DNA of 64,000 bases from Mayamaea pseudoterrestris (taxonomy: Eukaryota; Bacillariophyta; Bacillariophyceae; Sellaphorales; Sellaphoraceae): the NCBI GenBank assembly GCA_027923505.1, contig BROI01000009.1, forward strand, positions 248,001-312,000. The letters run 5' to 3'. The notes beneath the pieces were generated by a model that was given only the letters and a program-made list of their open reading frames with translations, made no database searches and was not told the origin of the DNA. Made by a program: the position numbers and the translations under genes. Below, piece after piece: positions 35,322 to 44,827 of the stretch. The stretch's first letter is position 1; each line of letters begins with the position of its first letter.

Positions 35322-35587
35322 TCAAGTGGCGCATGACTTTGTCGGTGTGTTTTGGAGAAGGAACTTGCTTTTTTGGTTTACTGTCGTCACCTGTCGTCGC
35401 GAGTATGTAAGTAGTATTCCAAGCTGTTTGGTCGCTGATGGGTTGATTATAGGTGGCCTTGTCGGAGCCTCTTCTTGTTGCCGGATCAGCTGACTTATAA
35501 CTATGATGTATGTAATAATCGTTGCGAACAGTTCTATGACTAAGATCGTCGATTTATTGTAAACAGTAGACTCTATTTAATCAATGG

Positions 35588-35854
35588 TTATCCAAAAATC
35601 GATCCAACAAACACAAAACCAAGTGTCATGCCGACACCAGCTAAAGCGTAGCTCACCATTGTCGATCCAAAAGACGGTTGCTGGTCTGTCTGCTGTGTAG
35701 CATCTGCAACGAATCGCAAGGGGATCCTAGCCGGAGTATTATTCTGTGAAACTGAAACCAAACTACTATCATCCAGATCCAGCGTCGCCGGAAGTCGTTG
35801 CTTGGGTTTTCGAGGATCTCGCACTACCGTCCTTCGGGGCTTTTGTACCGCCAT
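35588..35854 (-). CDS. Small tail-anchored membrane protein
   Basis: Eighty-eight residues from ATG 35854 (MAVQKPRRTVVRDPRKPKQR), chosen for its strong context; in-frame ATGs also exist at 35860, 35878 and 35962. The body is basic, then polar, and a single hydrophobic helix sits at the C-terminus (MVSYALAGVGMTLGFVFVGS), leaving only IFG after it. That is the layout of a tail-anchored protein inserted after translation, for instance in the ER or mitochondrial outer membrane. I do not recognise the family. The gene is divergent to acetolactate synthase. Confidence 0.55.
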   Translation of the reverse strand: MAVQKPRRTVVRDPRKPKQRLPATLDLDDSSLVSVSQNNTPARIPLRFVADATQQTDQQPSFGSTMVSYALAGVGMTLGFVFVGSIFG

Positions 35855-36241
35855 GAGCATCAATGATCTTCGAAACATTATACGTGAATTGTTCGTTGCG
35901 CAAACAGGCGGAAGCTTTAAATTATTTATACGATATGTGGTTTGCGTTTCGCAGCGCTTCATCGAAACGCATCATCGGTCAGTCGTGTCAGTCGTGCGTG
36001 TTGTGGATCGCGCGCAAAAGGATGAGGCTCGCACCGCTTCTATTGGCTCACGGAGAAACCGTATCGGCACTCGCATTCTTGATGCTGACGTCAGCGTCTG
36101 GGTGCACGTTTCGCGATGACGGCGTGACCGAGAAGCTTTGCTGAGCCATCCACTCGGCACCTCGAAGCTCATCCACTACGATCAATCTGTTGAACAAAAC
36201 TCAACAAGGATTAATACTCCGACATTTATACAATATAAAAA
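35855..36241. promoter_or_regulatory. Divergent promoter with a full CRE palindrome
   Basis: Between the tail-anchored gene and acetolactate synthase. A perfect 12-bp palindrome GCTGACGTCAGC at 36084-36095 contains the cAMP-response-element consensus TGACGTCA, about 150 bp upstream of the synthase ATG. bZIP factors bind this site in other eukaryotes; in diatoms CO2/cAMP-responsive elements with a TGACGT core have been described. Function here is inference. Confidence 0.5.
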
Positions 36242-38647
36242 ATGAGATTCACAGCCGCTGCTGTCTGCTGCGTGGTGGCGGCGCTGCCGCTTGGAGCCGA
36301 AGCCTTTGCTCCGCCGCGAGCAGTTCATCAGCGCGCCTCTCTTGCCGTTTCTTCCACCATGCGGCGGCGTGACGAAAGTAACGGTGTTGTCTCCAATGCA
36401 ATGCATCAAAGCATGTCGAGCGCGCAAATGAAAGACTTTATGAAATCATCAGCATCAGACGAAGTTGCTCGCATTGCAGCAGCTGAGACACGGCAGCGCG
36501 CGACGGGTGTCTTAAAGGCCTACGAAGGCCAATCGGGTGCGTCAATTATTTACTCCAAGCTCGAGGAGCATGGCGTCAAGGTTGTCAATGGCTTTTCCGG
36601 AGGCGCCGTTTTGCCTTTGCTTGATCAATTTCACGAAACGCATCCCCGGCATGGAGCTGATGGCCCGAAGATTCGATGGATCACCAACTCGAACGAGAAT
36701 TCCTCCGGTCACATTGCAGAAGGATACGCCAAGAGCATGCCGGTGGATCCCCTGAACCTTCCAGTTGGTGTTGCAATTGCAACATCTGGCCCTGGTGTCA
36801 CAAATTTAATTACGCCGCTACAGGACGCCATTTGCGACGGAGTGCCCATGGTCGTTTTGTGCGGGCAAGCTGCGACTGTGGCTCCACTGGACGCCTTTCA
36901 GCAAGCACCAGCTGTGGAACTTACTTCTCCATGCACCAAGTGGAGTTATCAAATCAAGAGTGCGGCGGAACTTCCTTTTGTCATGGAGTATGCCTTTTAT
37001 GTTGCTCGGAATGGACGGCCTGGTCCGGTTTTTGTTGATCTGCCAAAAGATTTGCAGAATCAGATTGTCAGTCGGGATTTGATCAATGCCTTCGTTGACC
37101 AGAACCTAAGCGACATCCCACGCGGGAACAACGATCACAATCTTTTGCGTTTAACGAAAAAGTATCGACCGAATGGAGAACTCTTCCAGGCCATTCACAT
37201 CGGGAGTCCTACACAAGGACTAGCGTTTGAAGTCACGAAGGCGGATATGTCTACTTACAAGCTACAGCCCGTCTTTCAGGCAGAACCAGCCGATCTATAC
37301 CACGCTGACCATCATCCTTCTAATCATATGTACAAGAACGAGGTTGTCACGATGCCAGACGCCAAGGCAAAGGTCACGGAAGGCATGTTTCAAGCCGACG
37401 GCGGTCTAACAAAAGAGATGATTGACACGATACGAAAGGCTAAGAAGCCTCTTATTATAGCCGGTCAAGGCTGTAATGATTGTCCTGATGAGTTGAAGCA
37501 CTTTGCAGAGACACTACGCATTCCAGTCACCACGACTCTTCACGCCCTTGGTGTCTTTGATGAAAGGCACGAGCTGGCTTTGAACATGATGGGCATGCAC
37601 GGCCATCCAACACCAAACTTCATGGCACAGGAAGCCGATCTAATTCTTTGTATTGGATCACGATTTGACGATCGCATCACTGGTCGCATGGCCGACTTTG
37701 TTCCAGAGGCCCGCAAGGCGGCATCGGAGGGACGTGGTGGTGTTATTCACGTGGATATTCGTCTTTCAGAGAATGCAAAGCAGGTGGAACCGACTTACTT
37801 TGTGCACTCGACGGGCAAGAATTTCTTGCGAACCCTGAACGAGGTGCTGGCGACGCGCGAAGTTAGACCTGCAACTGATACTTGGCTGGAGCGCATGAAG
37901 GATTACCAAGCGAGGTACCCGATTAAGATTCCTTTCTTTCCGACCAAATCGTACACGGTCAAAGACACTGATGGTCGGGACATTATCATCGAGCAGACAA
38001 AAATGTCAGCTCAATCAGTCGTTTACGAACTCGACCGTCACCTCTTGAAGGCTGGCAAGATGGATGACGCCCTTTTTACCACGGGTGTTGGTATTCATCA
38101 AATGGTTGCGGCGCAGCTAATTACATGGACGCAGCCACGGCAAATGCTAAGTAGTGGTTCGTTGGGCACCATGGGTGTTTCGCTCGGTTACGCCATTGGT
38201 GCCAAATTGGCGAATCCAGGTAAAATTGTCATTTCGGTCGACGGCGACGGTTCGTTTAACATGACATTCACCGAGTTAAAGACATTGAAGGAGCAAGGTA
38301 TCCCAATCAAAATAATGATTTTGGACAACGACGGGCAAATGATGGTGGAGTATTGGCAGCGTTTGTTTCACGACAACCGTCTCATTGCTGTACGAAATTC
38401 GCACAACCCTGACTACGTCAAGCTCGCTGGAGCATTTGGTATTAAGGCATTGTATTGCGACCATGCCGAAGACCTGGAGCAAAAGATGAATGAGTTTCTT
38501 TTCGCCGATCCGGAGGAACCAGTGTTGTTTCACGTCAAGATTGAGCGCACTCCCTGTTTGCCGTTGGTGGCGCCTGGGCAACCTTTACAAGACATGATTT
38601 TGGAGGATGTCGACGTGGATGTGGATGGCTCCGCTGCTCCGAGTTAA
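36242..38647 (+). CDS. Acetolactate synthase catalytic subunit, plastid type
   Basis: Single exon of 801 residues, longer than the usual ~600-670. The start MRFTAAAVCCVVAALPLGAE is a signal peptide leading into AFAPPRAV, a textbook plastid motif. The thiamine-diphosphate enzyme fold is clear: the catalytic Glu in TNSNENSSGHIAEGYA, IATSGPGVTNLITPLQDAI, RPGPVFVDLPKDLQ, the FAD-region text IGSRFDDRITG, and the cofactor motif GDGSFNMTFTELKTLKEQGI. It makes acetolactate and acetohydroxybutyrate for Val, Leu and Ile. Oddities: NENSSG where most have HEQGG, GQAATVAPLDAFQ where most have GQVPxxxxGTDAFQ, and an insert of ~100 residues (about 280-385). It may form a separate subfamily, and another ThDP carboligase role cannot be excluded. 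Confidence 0.85.
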   Translation: MRFTAAAVCCVVAALPLGAEAFAPPRAVHQRASLAVSSTMRRRDESNGVVSNAMHQSMSSAQMKDFMKSSASDEVARIAAAETRQRATGVLKAYEGQSGASIIYSKLEEHGVKVVNGFSGGAVLPLLDQFHETHPRHGADGPKIRWITNSNENSSGHIAEGYAKSMPVDPLNLPVGVAIATSGPGVTNLITPLQDAICDGVPMVVLCGQAATVAPLDAFQQAPAVELTSPCTKWSYQIKSAAELPFVMEYAFYVARNGRPGPVFVDLPKDLQNQIVSRDLINAFVDQNLSDIPRGNNDHNLLRLTKKYRPNGELFQAIHIGSPTQGLAFEVTKADMSTYKLQPVFQAEPADLYHADHHPSNHMYKNEVVTMPDAKAKVTEGMFQADGGLTKEMIDTIRKAKKPLIIAGQGCNDCPDELKHFAETLRIPVTTTLHALGVFDERHELALNMMGMHGHPTPNFMAQEADLILCIGSRFDDRITGRMADFVPEARKAASEGRGGVIHVDIRLSENAKQVEPTYFVHSTGKNFLRTLNEVLATREVRPATDTWLERMKDYQARYPIKIPFFPTKSYTVKDTDGRDIIIEQTKMSAQSVVYELDRHLLKAGKMDDALFTTGVGIHQMVAAQLITWTQPRQMLSSGSLGTMGVSLGYAIGAKLANPGKIVISVDGDGSFNMTFTELKTLKEQGIPIKIMILDNDGQMMVEYWQRLFHDNRLIAVRNSHNPDYVKLAGAFGIKALYCDHAEDLEQKMNEFLFADPEEPVLFHVKIERTPCLPLVAPGQPLQDMILEDVDVDVDGSAAPS

Positions 38648-38975
38648 TATAACCGGATTTGAGACTGCAGGTGAGTCGAGGCAGGGTGGAGAAACTGTCG
38701 ACGCTAGGACAGGTTTGACGCTGAATAACTTTTAGATATCGTACATTGAGCATGTATATAGTATATAATAGTGGCATGCGAGTACGACGCACGCAAAATG
38801 AGTCCTTGCAACATGTATGTGTACAGCTTGTACGGTGTTTGCAGTGAAGTACTACGGTACGGTATATTTAATAACGGAGCGACATAAATCTCGCTCATTG
38901 ATCTTTCCTCTCCAACGCAGCAAACTAGCGTTGCTGTATCCAGCGAAAAAACAACATGACAACTACCGGTATACC
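38648..38975. promoter_or_regulatory. Upstream region of the kinase gene with overlapping uORF
   Basis: A 328-bp gap. An upstream ORF of seven codons (38956-38979) has its TGA overlapping the kinase ATG (ATGA at 38976-38979). TACCGGTA at 38964-38971 lies inside this uORF. Confidence 0.45.
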
Positions 38976-40441
38976 ATGAGTTCTGGGACTTTACCAAAGC
39001 ACAAATACCACCGAGCGTCTCAGTTGGGCGCTGGATCGTTTGGGAGTGTCGTCGTAGTTTACAATGATGACGGAGAGGAGTATGCTTTGAAACGCTTTAT
39101 GATGGGACCCGACGACGACAGTGACCAAGATGGATCACATAAGTCCACCTGGCCAGTTGACATTGGCGTCCTTAGGGAGTTATCAGCTCTTCGATTACTT
39201 CGAGAAAAGAATGGTCATGTTAATATTACACATCTTGTCGATATTCAAACTGGTTGGGGCAGTGACAGCGATGATTGCGACGACGACGATGCTGGCACGG
39301 ACAAAGAATTAGCTGGTGCTGGAACGAGTGGATGCATATGCATCGCGCTTCCATTATACAAATTTGGATCGCTACAGGATGCCTTGGAAAGAAGATTTTT
39401 TTGTTCCTGCTCACGCAAAGTCAAGGCGACTGTAGTGCATGGACTCCTGTCAGCAGTTGCCTTTGTAAGCCATGCCATTGCTTTCTCTTTTCAAAATGAG
39501 TTTTCGCTCACTTCTATCTATCCCAAAATGAACTGACGCAGCTACATGATAACCGTATAATTCACAGAGACATAAAGCCCAACAACATCATGCTTCAAGA
39601 GGACGACGGGAACGGATGGCGACCGGTGCTCATTGACTTCTCCTTGGCCAAAATTATGCCTATCAATGAACAACCCGACAGCGCACCGATGAAACACACG
39701 GGAGAGGTGGGAACGACTAAATATGTTTCGCCCGAGATTGTTGCGCGAGAGCCTTATGGATTGCCAAGTGACCTTTGGAGTGTCGGCGTTGTTGTGCTGG
39801 AGCTACTCACGGACGACATAATAATTGCTTCCAAAGATCGGCACGCCTTTTCAATGATTCATACAAAACTTGAGCAGCTCGATAACGGCCAACCTTTTCC
39901 TAATCTAATGTATGGACTTCTCCGAACAGATCCGAATGATCGATTAACGGCACGTCAAGCCTTGCAGCATGCACTCTTTGGGGCAAAATTTCACTTGGAA
40001 GTACCACCTGTCCGCGTGATTGACATTGCCGTGGCTCTTCCGCTCCAATTAGCAGTGGACGACAGTAACGACAATAAACACATGCCTATCTACGCTGCTA
40101 GAAAGAAGGATCGTGTATTGAACATTCGTCGGAAACGAATCAACCAGATCTGCTACAACCTTGATGCTACAAGTCCCTCGACGAGTGCTGCAGCATATGA
40201 ATATAGTCGCGTTCTCGAGCAGTTGGATGACACGCTGGACGAATCAGACGCGCAGGGTCTTTTGCATTGTATCGTTCTCGCTCATCGATTCTTCGAAGTA
40301 GAAGTTTTAGATCTGGAGCAACTTGATGAAAATGACCGTGGTGCTTTTGCAAACTGGTCGTTGGACGATTATGTTGACGAGGAAAGTACTCTTTTGATAA
40401 TGCTTGACTATTGTTTGTATGAAAGAGGTTATTACAAGTGA
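38976..40441 (+). CDS. Protein kinase with non-canonical DFS motif
   Basis: Two exons, 38976-39464 and 39542-40441, 77-bp intron (GTAAGC...ACGCAG), 462 residues. Kinase features in order: Gly-rich loop LGAGSFGSVV, ATP Lys in YALKRF, a Glu/Asp-rich insert in the N-lobe (DSDDCDDDDAG), catalytic loop IIHRDIKPNNIM restored by splicing, DFS in VLIDFSLAKIM in place of DFG, SPE in KYVSPEIVAREPYG, and SDLWSVGVVVLELL. The C-lobe is followed by ~150 residues of unknown type. All catalytic side chains (Lys, HRD Asp, DFx Asp) are present, so activity is likely. The group is unclear; CMGK-like features are weak. An in-frame upstream ATG at 38817 would add 53 residues but is not preferred. Confidence 0.85.
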
Positions 40442-40506
40442 CAGGAGAAGTACACAGGATATTACCGTAGGTTATGTTTCTGTATCCTCGCATGTATGCT
40501 CACACT

Positions 40507-41226
40507 TTACAAATAGCACAATTGATACAATATCTTTGGCGCATCGTTTGCTTCGTCTTGTTGCTGCTGTTCCTGCTGGAAGTTGTCAATAATTTCAGCC
40601 GCCTCGTTGGTGAAATCGCTGCTTTGCTCCAGTCTCCAGCACAAGTCCAAGGCGACTCGTCCCTTAACGGCTGCTTCGCGAGGATTATCCTTGGTATCCA
40701 AACAAATGACATGAATCGGTTTAAAATCTTGAGTCGGCTCACGCAGCTGCAAGTCTTCAATGACGGCATCGAAGATGCGTTCCTCGAAGGCAATTACAAC
40801 ATCGTGGTGCGCCACTTGCTCTGTTGGCGTATCCTGCCATCGTTGCGGGGCCCGCTTGACGGCCGCCCCGCGCTGGCAAAGCTGCAAAACACCATTGCGC
40901 GAAAAAAAATCCAAGTCTTCTGGAGTTGCTGCGAGACTGGCAAACATTTGTGAATATGGCGTTCCAAACTTGAATAATCGAGGTTCCATGGCCGTCCGTC
41001 CTGGTAAGCGTACCTGCGAACCAGTGCCGTATGATTCCACCGTCAAGCCGGCGTTATTTAATACCAAATGAGCTTCCATGGACCGGTTAATATTCGAGGA
41101 GCAAACGACGCCGAAGGAAAGTCTGGAAGGATGTCTATAAGCCGAGGCTGGCGGCAAACCTGTTGGAGTAGAAGGTCGCGGTAATCGTGGAGGTTTGTAG
41201 TGAGACGATGCTGTAATGCTCGCCAT
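40507..41226 (-). CDS. SSU72: RNA polymerase II CTD phosphatase SSU72
   Basis: Single exon of 239 residues. After a Pro-rich ~35-residue head comes FGVVCSSNINRSMEAHLVLN with the phosphatase loop CSSNINR (CX5R). Family sequence follows: GTGSQVRLPG, RLFKFGTPYSQMFASL, FEERIFDAVIEDLQLRE, and the aspartate-containing HVICLDTKDNPREAAVKGR. SSU72 removes phosphate from Ser5/Ser7 of the polymerase II CTD and works in mRNA 3'-end processing. The C-terminus has a Gln-rich track (QQEQQQQDE) absent from most homologs. Divergent to SEC31. Confidence 0.94.
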   Translation of the reverse strand: MASITASSHYKPPRLPRPSTPTGLPPASAYRHPSRLSFGVVCSSNINRSMEAHLVLNNAGLTVESYGTGSQVRLPGRTAMEPRLFKFGTPYSQMFASLAATPEDLDFFSRNGVLQLCQRGAAVKRAPQRWQDTPTEQVAHHDVVIAFEERIFDAVIEDLQLREPTQDFKPIHVICLDTKDNPREAAVKGRVALDLCWRLEQSSDFTNEAAEIIDNFQQEQQQQDEANDAPKILYQLCYL

Positions 41227-41529
41227 GATGTTTGACTTCGATATTGCTCGCCAGATCTGCTATGCAACAACAAACATCGAGAGGCGGAAGAACCGTCGAT
41301 ATTGCCATGATGAAACGAACGGAGGATTCGCTCACGATCGCGGTGCGCTTGATGAAACGCGCTACGACTTTCGGGTACCGCTCCGATGGGGATGCCACGT
41401 CACATCTCGCCCGATCTTTCGTCCGCCATTGCATGGACGCGATGCCGCATGGCTTCTTGCCTCTCTCAACTATCGTATACTTTGACGAAATAATCTCCCG
41501 ATTGCTCTACCGGTAGTTGATCCTGAAGC
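41227..41529. promoter_or_regulatory. Divergent promoter SSU72 / SEC31
   Basis: A 303-bp gap with TACCGGTA at 41508-41515, just upstream of the SEC31 ATG, and CCACGTCA at 41395-41402. The latter is the reverse complement of TGACGTGG, the core of the unfolded-protein-response element in animals. Both are short matches. Confidence 0.45.
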
Positions 41530-44500
41530 ATGAACACGAAGATAGCAGAGATTACTGATCGCTCCGCCTGCACGGCTTGGAGCTCCATCGCAAGCCATCC
41601 GGATCTAGTTGTAGTTGCTTCCAAGGTATGTGCAAAGGTGCAGGCTGTCATGAACTGCCATTCGCTCGATCGATTATGTAAAGGACCTGATACAACCATT
41701 ACCTTGATCATTTCTGAACAAATGATACATATTACTCGCAGGATACGGGAGGCAGTGGATTTGACGCGACTGGCGGAACTCTTGAAATTTACGACCTTCA
41801 ACCGTCAGAAACATCACCCGATGAATCACCCAAATTACTCGTCTCCGTCAGGACGACCTCTCGCTTCGCCTGCGTCGACTGGTCGAACTATAACGCGAAT
41901 GGCAAATATCCGCTAGGCCTCATTGTTGCGGGCATGACGGATGGTGCTATTCTGATCTACGATGCCAGCAATCTTTTGCAAGAGGCTGAAGATTCACTTT
42001 TCTTCACCGTTAATGAACTTCAAACACAGAACACGCAAGCTTCTGCTATTAAATCGCATCCCATGCAGCCATATCAAATTGCTGTTGGAACGGTCGATGG
42101 CAGAGTCATTGTCGTTGATGTATCGGAAGCTTCGCTGTCTACCCCGCCGACGGTTGCCGACACTTCCGTGTCAGGCAAGCAGTCGACTGAAATCTCAGCC
42201 GTTGCGTGGAATACACAAGTTGCACACATTCTGGCGAGTAGCAGTAAGGATGGAAGTGTCGTGGTTTGGGATGTTGCGCAAGCTAAACCTTGGTGCCGAA
42301 TGCAGGTCGAGCATGGGCCGTTGGCCGACCTCAGCTGGTCGCCCACACAAGGCTTGTATCTGATGACGGCGAGTGGGGATGACCGACACCCTGTCATTCA
42401 AATTTGGGACCTGGGAGCAAGTACGAGCTTGCCGCTCATGACCTTGGAAGGGCATCGTGCTGGTATACTCAAGGCGAGTTGGTGTCCGCACGACGATGGC
42501 TTTGTTTTGAGTTGCGGCAAGGATCATTCCACATTTCTATGGGATGTGGCTTCAATGCGAGCCATCGCCGAACTGCCACTGGAATCAGAGTTAAGCCCCA
42601 CACACGAAGCTGCCATTATGCAATCGAACCCGACTCCCAACAAACTTTTTGGATCAGGGACTCTTGAGGAGCAGATGCATATGCGCGTGTTTGTCGGATG
42701 GTCGCCCTTAAAGCGAGGCATGGCCATGACCTGCAGCTTAGATCGAAAAGTGCAGTTCCATTCAGTACTCGCGCTAGCAACGACAGCTGGACGCGTACCG
42801 AAGTGGATGAAACCAGCGTCCGTCGTTTCCACCGCATTTGGGGGATCCGTAGTTAGCATTGGAGCCAATTCAAGCAGTGTGCTTATTCAAACTGTGCAAG
42901 AGGAGCCGGAGTTAGTGAAGCTTTCCTCTGCCTTTGATGCAGAGCTTGAACAAGCTGAAAGTATGGTTGACTTTTGTGAAAAGCGGCTAAGAAATGCTCA
43001 TGGATTTGACGCGAAAATGTGGGGTTTTATGAAGGTACTGTTCTCGGAAGATCCGCGCAAACAACTACTTCTGCATCTTGGTTACGACTCTGAGCGTATT
43101 GAAGAGGCTGCCAGCAAATTCATGCCGGAAGAAATTGACTCCACTGGGTATGCAAAAGGCACAGAGTTGATGAGTCCATTTGCGCAAAACCTCATCAAAA
43201 GGGCACTTCTGGTGGGCAACTTCAAGGCAGCCGTAGATTGTTGTTTTCGTGCCAAAAACTACGCCGACGCTCTCGTGGTTGCATCTTGCGGAGGTGCCGA
43301 GCTATGGCAGCAAGCTCAAGATCGCTATTGTGACGAAGTGCAATTGTCACGCCCGTACTTAACTCTGCTAAAGGGCATCGTCAAATCGGAATTGGATGGA
43401 CTGGTGGCTAACTCACATGTCGCCCTGTGGCAAGAAACACTTGCCATTTTATCAACATATGCTAAATCAGATGAATTTCCTCGACTTTGTATTGCTCTTG
43501 GTGAACATGTCGAATGCAAAGGCGATGTGTTAAGCGCATCGCTTTGCTACCTCTGTTCTGGTAGCGTTGAGCATGCTTCACGACACTGGGAAACATTGTT
43601 GGCACAGAGCACTAAAGTTAAACGCGCGATGGGCACTCAAGCGCTACATGAATTCGTCGTTAAGGTTAGCATTTACAGAAAGGTTGCTCCATCGAAAAAG
43701 GAGGTGACTGCGTCGATCGCGAATCACTTCACAGCCTATGCGCAAGCGTTGGCAGACCAAGGCCTTTTTAAAGAAGCGGCGAAGTATGTCAGTGGCGACT
43801 CAGAAGCGAGCATAAAACTTAAGGATCGATTATATCGCAGTCGCAAAACTCAACAATGCTTGACAGAACTTGGTGGTGCTCCTGTTTTCCCATTCAGTAC
43901 GTCTACGCCGGCATCAAGAAGACCGTCTGTTGCTGGTCGTTCTAGCAGAAGGCCGTCTGCGACAGCTGATAGCATGCATTCGAGGGCAAGTCATGGTTCT
44001 CAAGGCTCACTGAGCTCACTCGGGCATTCACAGCGATTGGACATGCGACCAGAAAGTGCGACACCTGTCCCGCCCGCAATGGAGGGGCTGCCTCCAGGAT
44101 GGGTGGCGCTACATGACCCCTCGAGTGGCAATACTTACTTCGCAAATCAGACAACCGGTGAAACATCGTGGGATCGGCCTCAAGCATCCACAGTCTATCA
44201 ACCACAAGTGCCTAATACTCCTATTAACACACAGGTGCCACATCCATATACCGAGTCATCCAAGAAGCAATCAATCGTGTCCAAGTACGGCGACGGCTTC
44301 GTCACGTCAGCATCTCATCCGGAGCTTGCTCACCAGTATGGTAACGTCGGTACTACGAACCCTTACAGTGCTTCACGACCAGGTACGGCAGCGGCCGTTG
44401 TACAGAAGCTGCAGATACAGGCGCCACCCTCGGGGCCTATTGACCTAACGACGGTAGAATTCTCAGCAGAGCAAGCGCAAATTAAGGACACGCTAACATC

Positions 44501-44783
44501 CTTGTACGATCATCTCGTCTCTATCTCGCAACCGGCGGATTCTCGACAGCTTGAAGAAGTCAAGAAAGGGCTGGAAGCTTTGGTGAAAAAACTTGCGCGA
44601 GGATTGATTGACGATGATATCAATTCAAAGTTGTTAGTTATGTGCGAGCAAATTGGAAACTATGATTTTCGAGCCGCTACAGCGACTCAGACAGCCATTG
44701 TCAACAGCGACTGGAGGATACATAAAGAGTGGCTGAAAGGGCTCAAAACCCTACTTCAACTTGCTGTCAAGAGACTTTACTGA
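41530..44783 (+). CDS. SEC31: COPII coat subunit SEC31 with an internal WW domain
   Basis: Two exons, 41530-41625 and 41742-44783, 116-bp intron (GTATGT...CTCGCAG), 1045 residues. The splice joins VVVASK to DTGGSGFDATGGTLEIYDLQ, the classic SEC31 N-terminus. WD40 repeats span about 1-320 (SSSKDGSVVVWDVAQ, CGKDHSTFLWDVASM). An ACE1-like helical region follows (RALLVGNFKAAVDCCFRAKN), then a Ser/Pro-rich linker and a helical C-terminal domain. SEC31 with SEC13 forms the outer cage of COPII vesicles leaving the ER. Unusual is a complete WW domain at about 812-845: LPPGWVALHDPSSGNTYFAN then TTGETSWDRP, with both signature Trp and the final Pro. Confidence 0.94.
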
Positions 44784-44827
44784 TACAAAGTAAACTAATA
44801 CATTTGGGTCCTTTCGTAACATGTTTA

